Shown in pieces: positions 47,207-56,674 of a stretch of 64,000 nt of DNA. The notes beneath the pieces are model-generated. The model did no database searches. It was not told the origin of the DNA and saw only the letters and a program-made list of their open reading frames with translations. Numbering within the stretch: the first letter of the stretch is position 1; each line of letters starts with the position of its first letter. A program made the translations under genes and the position numbers. Source of the stretch: Billgrantia azerbaijanica (GTDB lineage: Bacteria; Pseudomonadota; Gammaproteobacteria; Pseudomonadales; Halomonadaceae); contig SBLD01000008.1 in NCBI GenBank assembly GCA_004551485.1, forward strand, positions 93,892-157,891. Direction: 5' to 3'.

Positions 47207-48130
47207 ATGGACGCACTGGAACTGGTCCGGGTACGAGGCCTGGAGGTCGCCGTCCGCATCTGGCACCCCGCAGCGCCGCGCACGCTGGTCGCCTGGCACG
47301 GCCTGGCCCGTCACGGCGGCGACTTCGCCGGCCTCGCCCGCGAGCTGGGGCCGGGGTGGCGCGTGCTCGCCCCGGACACCCCGGGACGCGGACTGTCGAG
47401 CTGGTCGCTCTATCCAGCCCATGAGTACCTCTACGTCCACTACATGAAAGTAGCAGTCGCGGTGCTCGACCACTTCGGCCTGGACGCCGTGCCCTGGGTG
47501 GGCACCTCCATGGGTGGCCTGCTCGGCATGCTGCTGGCCGCCGAGGCCGACACCGCTCCACGCATCGAGCGCCTGGTGCTCAACGACGTGGGGCCGGAGC
47601 TCGATCCCGACGGCCTGGCCCAGTTGGCGCTCTACTTCGGCATGCCGCACCGCTTCTCCACCTTCGGCCAGCTGAAAGCGGAGCTGCGCCGCCACTACAC
47701 GGGCTTCGGCATCGAGGGCGACGACGCCTGGCGGCGGCTCGCCCTGGAGAGCGCGCGGCGCCTGCCCGACGGCAGTTGGACCTACCACTTCGATCCCCGC
47801 ATCGGCGAGCAATTCGTCCACGATACGCCACGTGACACCTGGGCGGACTGGGCGGCGATCCGCTGCCCACTGATGGTGATCCGCGGCGCCGATTCGCCGC
47901 TGCTCGCCGCCGAGAGCGTGACCCGCATGGCGGAGGTGCAGCCGGGTCTCCTCACCCTGGAGGTGCCCGGCTGCGGCCACGCGCCCATGCTCGACCGGGC
48001 CAGCCAGGTCAAGCCGGTGGCGCGCTTTCTCACCCAGGGTCGCTGGCGCCTCCACCTCGGCAAGCCCCGGCCCGAGATGCCGCTGTGGCAGCGCAGCTGG
48101 CAGTGGCTGCGCGGCCTGGCGCGTCATTGA
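47207..48130 (+). CDS. Alpha/beta hydrolase
   Basis: 307-aa hydrolase. Nucleophile elbow GTSMGGLLGML (Ser), oxyanion region VAWHGLARHGGDFAGLARE, acid region IRGADSPLLAAE (Asp), and the C-terminal catalytic His in PGCGHAPML. Substrate unknown; esterase or thioesterase-type activity is likely. The ATG at 47207 is chosen for its GAGGAGA RBS; the frame is open 12 codons upstream, through a palindrome. Confidence 0.87.
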   Translation: MDALELVRVRGLEVAVRIWHPAAPRTLVAWHGLARHGGDFAGLARELGPGWRVLAPDTPGRGLSSWSLYPAHEYLYVHYMKVAVAVLDHFGLDAVPWVGTSMGGLLGMLLAAEADTAPRIERLVLNDVGPELDPDGLAQLALYFGMPHRFSTFGQLKAELRRHYTGFGIEGDDAWRRLALESARRLPDGSWTYHFDPRIGEQFVHDTPRDTWADWAAIRCPLMVIRGADSPLLAAESVTRMAEVQPGLLTLEVPGCGHAPMLDRASQVKPVARFLTQGRWRLHLGKPRPEMPLWQRSWQWLRGLARH

Positions 48131-48136
48131 GGGTGG

Positions 48137-48976
48137 CTACCCTGCCTCCAGGCGGCTGACGGTCTGCGCCACGGCGCCGCGGTAGCCGCTGCCGAACAGC
48201 AGCAGGTGGTTGAGCAGCGGGTAGAGCAGGAAGAGCGTCTCGCGCCGCGGCCAGTCGGCCGGGGCGGCGCCGTTCCAGTAGGCCTCGAAGAAGGCCTCGC
48301 CCGGCGCGCCGAAGAGCGTCAGCATGGCGAGATCGACCTCGGGATAGTGGCGATAGACCGCCGGGTCGATGATCGCCGGCCCGCGCGGCGTGTGGAGCAC
48401 GTTGCCCGACCAGAGGTCGCCGTGGACGAGGCACGCCGGGGCGTCCGGCAGCCAGGCCTCGAGGTCGCCGGCAATGGCCTCGATTCGCCCGCGCAGCCGG
48501 TCGTCGAGCAGCCCCTGCGCGTGACAGGCCGCCGCCAGCGGCAACAGCCGCCGCTCGCGCTGGAAGGCGCGCCCGTCGGCGAGCGGTGCATTGGGCTGCG
48601 GCGTGCGTCCGCAGGCATTGTCGCGCGCCCAGCCGTGGCTCTCGCCGACCACCGTATGCAGCCGCCGCAGTCCTTCGCCCAGCGCCGCAGCGTCGCGGCC
48701 GTCCCGGGCCCCCGTCTCCAGCGCCTCCATCACCAGAAAGCCGCCGCCCTCGGCCAGCACGGCAGGCACCACCAGGCCGCTGCCCGCCTCCCGCAGGGCG
48801 CGCAGGCCGTCGGCCTCACCGGCGAGTCGCTCGGCGGCGTCGCGCTTGATCACCACCGCCCCCTGGTCGGTATCGAGCCGGTAGACGGCGGCGATGTCGC
48901 CGCCGCCCAGCGGGCGCGGCTCGTCCAGCGGGCGCAGGCCCGCCGCCGCGAGCAGCTCTCTCAAGTCACCCTGCAT
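48137..48976 (-). CDS. Fructosamine/ketosamine 3-kinase family protein
   Basis: 279-aa protein-kinase-like fold. P-loop-like GGGDIAAVYRL, Lys in GAVVIKRD, catalytic HGDLWSGNVL, metal-binding Asp in AIIDPAVYRHYPEVDLAM. The family phosphorylates ketosamines on glycated proteins so that the adduct falls off (protein deglycation). ATG at 48976 with GGAGG; 45 further open codons upstream lack similarity. Convergent with the hydrolase. Confidence 0.88.
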   Translation of the reverse strand: MQGDLRELLAAAGLRPLDEPRPLGGGDIAAVYRLDTDQGAVVIKRDAAERLAGEADGLRALREAGSGLVVPAVLAEGGGFLVMEALETGARDGRDAAALGEGLRRLHTVVGESHGWARDNACGRTPQPNAPLADGRAFQRERRLLPLAAACHAQGLLDDRLRGRIEAIAGDLEAWLPDAPACLVHGDLWSGNVLHTPRGPAIIDPAVYRHYPEVDLAMLTLFGAPGEAFFEAYWNGAAPADWPRRETLFLLYPLLNHLLLFGSGYRGAVAQTVSRLEAG

Positions 48977-49071
48977 CCTTCCCCTCCTCTCGACTGCCTG
49001 GCACTCGTCCAGCCTTGCTGCGGCACGACGCCCTGTCAAAGCGTGTCGTGGCCGCCGGCCGCACGGGCCGG

Positions 49072-49094
49072 AAAAAGCCGCCCCGGGGGGCGGC
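49072..49094 (-). terminator. Intrinsic terminator of the fasciclin gene
   Basis: Minus strand: GCCGCC and GGCGGC arms with a C/G-rich loop followed by TTTTT, about 40 bases after the stop. Confidence 0.8.
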
Positions 49095-49132
49095 AAGGTC
49101 ACACGCGGCAAGGATGCCGGTCGAGAACGCGC

Positions 49133-49639
49133 TCACTCCGGCATGAGCACGCCGTCGATCACGTGGATGACGCCGTTGCTGGCCACGACATCGGCCTGGA
49201 TCACGGTGGCGTCGTCGATCCGCACGCTGCCATTCTCGGTGGTGAGGGTGAGGTCCTGGCCCTGCACGGTGGTCGCGCTCGACAGGCCCATGGCCTGCTC
49301 GGCCATCACCTTGCCGGGCACCACGTGGTAGGTGAGGATGGCCTGCAGCCTGTCGCGGTTCTCGGGCATCAGCAGCTCGTCGAGCGTGCCCGCCGGCAGC
49401 GCCGCGAAGGCCTCGTCGGTGGGGGCGAAGACGGTGAAGGGCCCTTCGCCCTTGAGGGTATCGACGAGATCGGCGGCCTTGACGGCGGCCACCAGGGTCT
49501 CGAACTGGCCGGCGGCCACGGCGGTGTCGACGATATCGGCTTTCATGCCGTGATGATCGGCCTGCACTGCGCCGGCCAGCATCATGCCGGCCACGCCGGC
49601 ACCGAGCCACTTGCAAGCTGCGGAGGTGATGACACGCAT
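49133..49639 (-). CDS. Secreted fasciclin-domain protein
   Basis: 168 aa. Signal peptide ending AGAVQA before [13 protein letters not shown], then one FAS1 domain with the H1 motif [16 protein letters not shown] and the H2 motif [16 protein letters not shown]. Single-domain FAS1 proteins are periplasmic or secreted, with suspected roles in adhesion; function is otherwise unknown. It forms its own transcript, closed by a strong terminator. Confidence 0.9.
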   Translation of the reverse strand: MRVITSAACKWLGAGVAGMMLAGAVQADHHGMKADIVDTAVAAGQFETLVAAVKAADLVDTLKGEGPFTVFAPTDEAFAALPAGTLDELLMPENRDRLQAILTYHVVPGKVMAEQAMGLSSATTVQGQDLTLTTENGSVRIDDATVIQADVVASNGVIHVIDGVLMPE

Positions 49640-49844
49640 GTTGATGCTCTCCTTCTGGGGGGCCGCCCACGGCAGCCCGTTGTCAGGGTCGGTCGGCCTC
49701 GCTGGACCAAACCTATACAGAAGTTAGTACACGTATAGCTTTTGGACAATTATTTTCTGCAAGCCGACAAGACCTCGCAGGGCTGACGTGCCAGCCTCGC
49801 TGTGGCACAACGGGAGCATCACGACGCATATAAGGAGGATGACC

Positions 49845-50156
49845 ATGTACAAGCTGGCCTTCTTCGTCCCCGTGGACGCGGCCGAGGCGGTCAAGGAGGC
49901 GGTGTTCGCCACCGGCGCCGGGCGCATCGGCGACTACGAGGCGTGCTGTTTCCAGACGCCGGGCACGGGGCAGTTCCGCCCGCTGGCCGGCGCCAACCCG
50001 CACATCGGCACGGTGGGCGACCTGGAGCGGGTGGAGGAACTCAAGGTGGAGCTGGTGTGCGAGGACGCCCTGATCCACGACGCCCTGGCGGCCCTCAGGC
50101 GCGCCCATCCCTACGAGGAGCCGGCCTACGACGTCTGGCGCCTGGCCGACCTGTAA
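49845..50156 (+). CDS. NIF3/YqfO-like small protein
   Basis: 103 aa, corresponding to the inserted domain of NIF3/YqfO proteins: YKLAFFVPVDAAEAVKEAVF, AGRIGDYEACCFQTPGTGQF and the end RAHPYEEPAYDVWRL. No metal-binding Nif3 core is present, which is normal for this stand-alone family. The fold is PII-like, but the role is unknown. The ATG at 49845 has AGGAGG six bases upstream. Confidence 0.85.
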   Translation: MYKLAFFVPVDAAEAVKEAVFATGAGRIGDYEACCFQTPGTGQFRPLAGANPHIGTVGDLERVEELKVELVCEDALIHDALAALRRAHPYEEPAYDVWRLADL

Positions 50157-50198
50157 ACGACGGACGCAAGTGGTGGGCTGGGGCCAGCGACAAACCGG

Positions 50199-50291
50199 CG
50201 CGAGGGCGCTGTGAATCCCTCCGTGGACGCTACCTTTGCCATCCCTGGCAAAGGCCCCCCGCTTCGCCTTGTCCCCGGCGCTACCCTCGCG
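50199..50291. repeat. Palindromic intergenic repeat with inner hairpin
   Basis: Outer arms CGCGAGGG/CCCTCGCG (50199-50206, 50284-50291) enclose a perfect 9-bp hairpin CCTTTGCCA/TGGCAAAGG (50233-50241, 50246-50254). Convergent gene ends flank it. It looks like a dispersed intergenic palindrome and may also terminate both transcripts. I see no second copy in this window. Confidence 0.5.
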
Positions 50292-50310
50292 GGTGGTATG
50301 CCTGTACGCG

Positions 50311-51606
50311 CTAGATGAAGCCCAGCAGGCGCGGCAGGAACAGCGACAGCTCGGGCACGAAGGTGGTGACCAGCATCACCGGGATGCCCACGAAGGCGAT
50401 CAGCTGCAGCGCCGGCGCGAAGGTCTTGTGGATCGATACCCGGCCGATGCGGCAGGCCATGTAGAGGATCGGCGCCACCGGGGGGCTGTTGGCACCGATC
50501 ACCACCGAGCAGGCCACGATGGCGCCGAAATGCACCGGATGGATCCCGGTGTCCACCATCAGCGGCAGGAACAGCGGGGCCACCACCACCGTCACCGAGA
50601 CGTCGTCGAGAATGGCGCCGGCCACGATCAGGAAGACGTTCACCGCGATCAGGATAAGCAAGGGATTGTCGATCAGGGTGGTGATCAGCTCGGTAAGGTC
50701 CTGCGGCACGCGCTCGAAGGCCAGGATGCGGCCGATCATGAAGGAGAACAGCAGGATCAGGATGATCGATCCGGTGGTCTCCGAGGCGGCGATCACGCTG
50801 CGCGAGAAGTGCTTGAGCGACTGGTCGCGGTAGACCAGAAAGCCGATGACGATGGCCGCGAAGGCCGCCACGGCCGCCGCCTCGGTGGGCGTGAAGACGC
50901 CGCCGTAGATGCCGCCCAGAATGATGAACGGCAGGCTCAGCGCCGGCAGCGCCCGCCAGGTGGCCCGCCCCTTGGAGGGCGCCTGGCCGTTGGCCAGTCC
51001 CTCGCTGGCGACCTCCTGGAAGAGCCGGCCCGCGGCGAAGCGGTTGGCGAGGATCAACCCCGCAATCAGCAGCAACGCCGGGCCCACCGTGGCCGCGAAC
51101 AGCGCCGCCACCGACTGCCGCGTCACCACCGCGAAGAGGATCATGGTGATGGAGGGCGGGATCAGGATGCCCAGCAGCGAGGAGATGCCGAGCAGCGCCG
51201 AGGAGTAGCCGCGGGGATAGCCGCGCTGCTCCAGCGGGCCGATCATGATGGTGCCGATGGAGGCCACCGCCGCGGTGGCGGTGCCGGCGATGGCGCCGAA
51301 CACCCCGGAGGCCAGCACCATGGAGGCGCCCATGCCCCCGCGGCGCTTGCCGACCAGGGTCTCGATGAAGGTGACCAGGCGGCTGGCGATGCCGCCGCTC
51401 TGCATCAGGTAGCCGGTGAGCACGAACAGCGGCAGGGCGATCAGGATCACCGAGTCCACCGAACGGAAGCCCTGCATCATCAGGGTGTCGAGGTTGGCGT
51501 CGTAGGCCATGGCCAGGTAGGCCAGCACCCCGGCGAAGGACCAGGCGACGGGGACGCCCAGTCCCATCAGGAGCAACAGCAGCAGGATCGCGAACAAGCC
51601 TTCCAT
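50311..51606 (-). CDS. dctM: TRAP transporter large permease (DctM)
   Basis: 431-aa inner-membrane subunit of a tripartite ATP-independent periplasmic transporter, which imports organic acids using a sodium gradient. About eleven hydrophobic helices; family motifs GVFGAIAGTATAAVASIGTI, GILIPPSITMILF and GGVFTPTEAAAVAAFA. The ATG at 51606 overlaps the small-subunit stop as TGATG; the frame stays open upstream without similarity. Confidence 0.94.
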   Translation of the reverse strand: MEGLFAILLLLLLMGLGVPVAWSFAGVLAYLAMAYDANLDTLMMQGFRSVDSVILIALPLFVLTGYLMQSGGIASRLVTFIETLVGKRRGGMGASMVLASGVFGAIAGTATAAVASIGTIMIGPLEQRGYPRGYSSALLGISSLLGILIPPSITMILFAVVTRQSVAALFAATVGPALLLIAGLILANRFAAGRLFQEVASEGLANGQAPSKGRATWRALPALSLPFIILGGIYGGVFTPTEAAAVAAFAAIVIGFLVYRDQSLKHFSRSVIAASETTGSIILILLFSFMIGRILAFERVPQDLTELITTLIDNPLLILIAVNVFLIVAGAILDDVSVTVVVAPLFLPLMVDTGIHPVHFGAIVACSVVIGANSPPVAPILYMACRIGRVSIHKTFAPALQLIAFVGIPVMLVTTFVPELSLFLPRLLGFI

Positions 51607-52133
51607 CACGACTCCTCCCCGGCCAGCGCATACCCCGGGCGGGCACCGCGGAATTCCGCGATCCCCTGCCAGACATCGCGCAATGCGTAGCAGAAGCAGC
51701 CGACGCTGGCGAGCATGATGGCCGCCTGGGAGACCCACAGCGGGATCGACAGCTCCGGAGTGTGTTGGGGCCGCTCGATGCCCCAGGCCAGCATGCGCTG
51801 GGCCCAGTAGACGAAGCAGGCGCTGATGATGGTCACGATCACCGCCACCAGGGTCTTGTGCAGCGCCTTGAGGCGCGCGTCGCGCAACTGCAGTTCGAGG
51901 AAGTCCACCACCAGGTGTTCGCGGCGCCGGCTGGCGATCAGCGCCCCGGTCATGTAGAGCCACATGCCGGCGAGCATGACCAGCTCCAGGGTGCCGACCA
52001 GCGACCAGCCGAAGACGTAGCGTGCCAGGATCAGGAAGAGCATCAGCCCGACGACGAGCAGGCTCGTCACGAAGGCGACGGCGTTGAGCAGCCAGCCGAC
52101 CTTCTCGTCCAGGGCCTTGAGGAAGGGTTGCAT
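51606..52133 (-). CDS. dctQ: TRAP transporter small permease (DctQ)
   Basis: 175 aa with four membrane helices (about 17-39, 50-70, 94-115, 131-152) and the family motif RRREHLVVDFLELQL after helix 2. It forms the membrane complex with DctM, which it overlaps by one base. Confidence 0.92.
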   Translation of the reverse strand: MQPFLKALDEKVGWLLNAVAFVTSLLVVGLMLFLILARYVFGWSLVGTLELVMLAGMWLYMTGALIASRRREHLVVDFLELQLRDARLKALHKTLVAVIVTIISACFVYWAQRMLAWGIERPQHTPELSIPLWVSQAAIMLASVGCFCYALRDVWQGIAEFRGARPGYALAGEES

Positions 52134-52201
52134 GAGAGGGCCCTCACAACGGGGACGCCGGCCCGGGAGACGGGCCGGCGCCAGGGTTCAGGAGGAGAAC
52201 G

Positions 52202-53218
52202 TCACAGCGGGGTGGCGTTGGCGCGGATGGTGTCCATGATCTCGCTGCCCAGCTCCTCCTCCATGAGCGGCCAGACCTGCTCGCGGGCGCGGCGGGCGAA
52301 GTCCTCGAGGGTCTCCTCGGGCAGGGCGAAGTACTCCATGCCGTCTTCCTGCGCCTTGGCGATGTAGTGCTCGTCGCGCTCGCGGGCATCGACGAACTGC
52401 TGCTGCATGACCTCGCGGGCTGCCTCGCTGACCACCTGCTGGTGCTCCTCGCTCAGGCGCTCGTAGGAGTCCATGTTCATGGTCAGGATGCCGGTCATGA
52501 AGAAGTGCTTGGTGTGGACGTAGTAGTCCAGGGTGTCGCGGAAGTACTCGTAGGGCCAGTAGATGACGTTGCCCGCCTCACCGTCCACCACGCCGGTCTG
52601 CAGGGCGGTGTAGACCTCGCCCCAGTCGATGGCGGCGGTCTGGTAGCCCAGCGCCTGCATGGTCTGCGGGGCCGGGAAGACGGTCATGGTGCGCACGGTC
52701 AGGCCATCGGCGCTCTCCACGTCCAGCGCGTACTGGCCGCGCGAGGCCACGCCGTTGAAGCCCTCGGGCCAGGGGCCGAAGAACTTCAGGCCGATGTCGG
52801 CGAAGACGTCGCCGAGCAGCTCGTTGACCCAGCCACCCGGGCTGTAGGCCTCGATGGCCTCGTCCCAGGAGAGCGTCATGTAGGGGGTATAGATGACCCC
52901 GATGCGCTTGTCGTAGGAGGTCATCGGCCAGCTGAGCATCATGTCGATGCCGCCGGCCACCAGCAGGTCGAAGACCTCCTGCTGGCCGCCCAGCTCGTTC
53001 TGGTAGTAGACCTCGACCTCGAGCTCGCCGCCCGACTTCTCCTCGATCAGTCGGCTCCACTCGTCGAGGGTATCGCCGGCCGGCGAGCCCTGGGTGCCGG
53101 AGTCGGTGGCCAGGCGCAGGGTGGCGGCCTCGGCGTCGAGGGTGGCCCCGGCGAGGAAGAGAGCGGCGGAGAGAGCGGTGACGGTGGGAAGAAGGGTTCC
53201 CTTGTGCTGAACGGTCAT
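52202..53218 (-). CDS. dctP: TRAP transporter substrate-binding protein (DctP)
   Basis: 338-aa periplasmic receptor. Signal peptide ending TLDAEA before ATLRLATDSGTQGSPAGDTL; the conserved ligand Arg region is ADGLTVRTMTVFPAPQTMQA, and GEAGNVIYWPYEYF follows. ATG at 53218; an alternative GTG lies 12 codons upstream. First gene of the dctPQM set; the ligand (a carboxylate or a related compatible-solute-type acid) cannot be told. Confidence 0.92.
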   Translation of the reverse strand: MTVQHKGTLLPTVTALSAALFLAGATLDAEAATLRLATDSGTQGSPAGDTLDEWSRLIEEKSGGELEVEVYYQNELGGQQEVFDLLVAGGIDMMLSWPMTSYDKRIGVIYTPYMTLSWDEAIEAYSPGGWVNELLGDVFADIGLKFFGPWPEGFNGVASRGQYALDVESADGLTVRTMTVFPAPQTMQALGYQTAAIDWGEVYTALQTGVVDGEAGNVIYWPYEYFRDTLDYYVHTKHFFMTGILTMNMDSYERLSEEHQQVVSEAAREVMQQQFVDARERDEHYIAKAQEDGMEYFALPEETLEDFARRAREQVWPLMEEELGSEIMDTIRANATPL

Positions 53219-53651
53219 GGCGGTGTCTCGCGGACTGTTGTGATTGGCAGGCACTGTTTACCGCCCACCCGCCAGACCGGTCAATCGACGCTACAAGTGA
53301 CACAAATCATTCAATATAACCGCATAAACAACATTAACCAGTGTTTTCAACCTGATTCATGTCCATTTGCAAACCATCCATTCGACATCCTGCCCATCTA
53401 CCGGATGGGCCCGCTCACGATCGCAGCCCGCGCATGTCGCCGCTGCACGCCTGGAGGTCGCACCGAGGCACGGCATGTCGCAACGGGAACAGCCGGGCGA
53501 AAACCTTGTTCCAGATCATGGAAAAATTCTCCGTCCCGGTGGACGCCAGCGGGCCCGGCTCATCGGCCGGGCCCGCTGGCGTCGCTCCTCTCCATTGACC
53601 AGCGGTGGCGCCCCGTCGTTGCAGCACCGCTGCCGTGCAGGGAGAGCGGGA
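53219..53651. promoter_or_regulatory. dctP leader and tkt downstream region
   Basis: 433 bases without a gene. AT-rich 53290-53390 probably carries the dctP promoter on the minus strand; TTGAAA with TTATGC at 17 bp is one candidate. 53542-53583 is a long hairpin. The rest shows nothing recognisable. Confidence 0.5.
53542..53583 (-). terminator. 18-bp perfect hairpin downstream of tkt
   Basis: Arms GACGCCAGCGGGCCCGGC and its exact complement around a 6-nt loop, about 70 bases after the tkt stop. On the minus strand a T-run (GAATTTTTCC) comes only some 11 bases later, so it is not a textbook terminator but probably ends the polyol operon transcript. Confidence 0.6.
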
Positions 53652-55646
53652 TCAGGCATCGAGCAGCTCGCGCGCCTGGCTGACCACGTTGTCGACGGTG
53701 AAGCCGAAGTGCTTGAACAGGTCGCCGCCCGGCGCCGACTCGCCGAAGCTGTCCATGCCCACGATACGCCCCTGCAGGCCCACGTACTTGTACCAGAAGG
53801 CGAAGTGGCTGGCCTCGATGGCCAGGCGCCGGGTCACGGCCGCCGGCAGCACCGCCTCGCGGTAGCTGTCGGGCTGGGCGTCGAAGATGTCGGTGGAGGG
53901 CATCGACACCACGCGCACCCCATGGCCTTGCTCGGCGAGCACCGCGGCGCTGTCCATCGCCAGGCCGACCTCGGAGCCGGTGGCGATCAGGATCAGCTCG
54001 GGCATGCCCTCGCAGTCCCGGAGGATGTAGCCGCCGCGCTCGATCTGGGCCAGCTGCTGCTTGGTGCGCGCCTGGTGCGGCAGGGTCTGGCGCGACAGCA
54101 CCAGCGCCGTGGGCTCACCGCGGCGCTTGAGTGCGGCGTCCCAGGCGGCGGCGGTCTCCACCGCGTCGGCCGGACGCCAGGTGGAGAGGTTGGGCGTCGA
54201 ACGCAGCGCGCCCATCTGCTCCACCGGCTGGTGGGTGGGGCCGTCCTCGCCGAGGCCGATGGAGTCGTGGGTGAAGACGTAGATCACCTGGCGGTTCATC
54301 AGCGCGGTCAGGCGTACCGCGTTGTGCATGTACTCCATGAAGGTGAGGAAGGTGGCGCCGTAGGGGATGAAGCCGCCGTGGGCGCTGATGCCGTTCATGA
54401 TGGCGCCCATGCCGAACTCGCGCACCCCGTAGTGCAGGTAGTTGCCGCCGGGCTCGGCGGCGCTGATCGCCTGGGCGCCGTTCCAGAAGGTCAGGTTGGA
54501 GGGCGCCAGGTCGGCGCTGCCGCCGAGCAGCTCGGGCAGCTGCGGGCCGAGCGCGTTGAGGCACGCCAGCGAGGCCTTGCGGCTGGCGACGCTCTCGCCC
54601 TTGGCCTGGGCGGCCTCGATCAGCGCCTCGCTCTTGAGCGTGGCCGGCAGTTCACCCTTGAGACGGCGTTGCAGCTCCTTGGCCTCGGCCGGATAGGCCT
54701 CGGCATAGCGCGCCAGTCGGGCGTTCCAGTCGGCCTCGCGCTGGGCGCCCCGTTCGCGGGCGTCCCAGCCCCGGTAGATGGCCTCGGGAATATGGAAGGG
54801 CGCGTGCGGCCAGTCGAGCCGTTCGCGCGCTGCGGCCACCTCGTCCTCGCCCAGCGCCGCGCCGTGGCACTCCTCCTTGCCCTGCTTGTTGGGCGCGCCG
54901 AAGCCGATGATGGTGCGGCACACGATCAGGCTCGGCCGCTCGTCGTGCTGCCGGGCCTGCTCGATGGCGGCCTTGACCGCCGCTGGGTCGTGGCCGTCGA
55001 CGGCGGGCACCACGTGCCAGCCGTAGGCCGCGAAGCGCCCCGCGGTGTCGTCGGTGAACCAGCCCTCGACCTCACCGTCGATGGAGATGCCGTTGTCGTC
55101 GTAGAAGACGATCAGCTTGCCGAGCCGCTGGGTGCCGGCCAGCGAGCACACCTCGTGGGAGATGCCCTCCATCAGGCAGCCGTCGCCGACAAAGCAGTAG
55201 GTGTGGTGGTCGATGATCGCGTGGCCGGGACGGTTGAACTGCGCCGCCAGGGTGCGCTCGGCGATGGCCATGCCCACGGCGTTGGCCAGGCCCTGGCCGA
55301 GCGGGCCGGTGGTGGTCTCGACGCCCGGCGTGTAGCCCAGCTCCGGGTGGCCCGGGGTGCGCGAGTGCAGCTGGCGAAAGTGCTGCAGGTCCTCGAGGCC
55401 GAGGTCGTAGCCGGTCAGGTGCAGCAGCGAATAGAGCAGCATGGAGCCGTGGCCGTTGGAGAGCACGAAGCGGTCGCGGTTGGCCCAGTGCGGGTTGGCC
55501 GGGTTGTGGGACAGGTAGTCGTTCCACAGCACCTCGGCGATGTCGGCCATGCCCATGGGGGCGCCGGGGTGGCCGGAGTTGGCTTTCTGCACGGCATCCA
55601 TGGAGAGGGCACGAATGGCGTTGGCCAGTTCAAAGCGGGACGGCAT
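53652..55646 (-). CDS. tkt: Transketolase
   Basis: TPP enzyme of the non-oxidative pentose phosphate pathway, 664 aa. The TPP motif runs [18 protein letters not shown] to [10 protein letters not shown]; substrate His in [13 protein letters not shown] and [20 protein letters not shown]. It moves two-carbon units among sugar phosphates. Last gene of the polyol operon, 47 bases after tal; it probably handles xylulose-5-phosphate made by the xylulokinase encoded upstream. Confidence 0.97.
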   Translation of the reverse strand: MPSRFELANAIRALSMDAVQKANSGHPGAPMGMADIAEVLWNDYLSHNPANPHWANRDRFVLSNGHGSMLLYSLLHLTGYDLGLEDLQHFRQLHSRTPGHPELGYTPGVETTTGPLGQGLANAVGMAIAERTLAAQFNRPGHAIIDHHTYCFVGDGCLMEGISHEVCSLAGTQRLGKLIVFYDDNGISIDGEVEGWFTDDTAGRFAAYGWHVVPAVDGHDPAAVKAAIEQARQHDERPSLIVCRTIIGFGAPNKQGKEECHGAALGEDEVAAARERLDWPHAPFHIPEAIYRGWDARERGAQREADWNARLARYAEAYPAEAKELQRRLKGELPATLKSEALIEAAQAKGESVASRKASLACLNALGPQLPELLGGSADLAPSNLTFWNGAQAISAAEPGGNYLHYGVREFGMGAIMNGISAHGGFIPYGATFLTFMEYMHNAVRLTALMNRQVIYVFTHDSIGLGEDGPTHQPVEQMGALRSTPNLSTWRPADAVETAAAWDAALKRRGEPTALVLSRQTLPHQARTKQQLAQIERGGYILRDCEGMPELILIATGSEVGLAMDSAAVLAEQGHGVRVVSMPSTDIFDAQPDSYREAVLPAAVTRRLAIEASHFAFWYKYVGLQGRIVGMDSFGESAPGGDLFKHFGFTVDNVVSQARELLDA

Positions 55647-55693
55647 GGGCGATGTCTCCCTGGTCGGTGATTGGGTGAACGGGACGCTGTCGC

Positions 55694-56647
55694 TCAGGCG
55701 CCCAGGCGCTCGGCGATCCGCGCCTCCAGGGTGCGCTGGTCCTCGTCGAAGCGGCGAATGCCCTCGGCCAGCTTGTCGTTGGCCATGGCATCCTGGTTAT
55801 GCCCCCAGCGGAATTCCGCCTCGCTGAGTGGGCGGGGACGCTCGCCGGCGGAAGGGAATTCAACGCGCCGGGCCACTTCGCCCTCTGCCGCCGCCAGCTC
55901 CTCGAGCAGCGCCGGCGAGATAGTCAGCCGCGGGCAGCCCGCCAGCGCCAGCACCTGGCCGGTGGTGCGGAAGCTCGCCCCCATCACCACCGTGTCGTAG
56001 CCGCCCCGGCCGACTCGCTCGCAGACCCCGCGCACGAACCGCACGCCGGGGTCCTCGTCCGGCGCGTAATCGCGCCCGGTTTCTTTCTTGTACCAGTCGC
56101 TGACCCGGCCGACGAAGGGCGACACCAGGAAGACGCCGGCGTCGAAGCAGGCCTGGGCCTGGGCGTCGCTGAACAACAGGGTCAGGTTGCACTGGACGCC
56201 CTCCTTCTCGAGGCGCTCGGCGGCGCGAATGCCCTCCCAGGTGGAGGCCAGCTTGATCAGCACGCGCTCCCGGCCCACGCCGTGCCGCTCGTAGCGTTCG
56301 ATGAGCTCGTGGGCCTTGCGCACGCTGGCGTCCTCGTCGAAGGAGAGCCGGGCCGCCACCTCGGTGGAGACGCGGCCGGGCACCCACTTGGTGATCTCTG
56401 CGCCCTTGGCCACGGCGAGCCGGTCCACCGCGCGCTCGACCTGCTGCTGGCGATCACCGCCCTCCCCCTTGACCGCCGCCAGGGTCTCGGCAATCAGCGC
56501 CTGGTAGCCGGGCAGGTCGAAGGCCTTGAGCAGCAGCGAGGGGTTGGTGGTGGCGTCGTGGGGGCGGTAGCGCTGGATGGCCTCGAGGTCGCCGGTGTCG
56601 GCGACCACCAGGGAATGGGTCTTCAGGGCATCGAGTCGTGTCGTCAT
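55694..56647 (-). CDS. tal: Transaldolase
   Basis: Class I aldolase-fold enzyme, 317 aa, type TalB. Schiff-base Lys in [18 protein letters not shown]-terminal motif [12 protein letters not shown]. Together with transketolase it recycles pentose phosphates to glycolysis. It starts 27 bases after the xylulokinase stop. Confidence 0.97.
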   Translation of the reverse strand: MTTRLDALKTHSLVVADTGDLEAIQRYRPHDATTNPSLLLKAFDLPGYQALIAETLAAVKGEGGDRQQQVERAVDRLAVAKGAEITKWVPGRVSTEVAARLSFDEDASVRKAHELIERYERHGVGRERVLIKLASTWEGIRAAERLEKEGVQCNLTLLFSDAQAQACFDAGVFLVSPFVGRVSDWYKKETGRDYAPDEDPGVRFVRGVCERVGRGGYDTVVMGASFRTTGQVLALAGCPRLTISPALLEELAAAEGEVARRVEFPSAGERPRPLSEAEFRWGHNQDAMANDKLAEGIRRFDEDQRTLEARIAERLGA

Positions 56648-56674
56648 GGGAAGCTCCAGAAAGCAGGACGGAAA

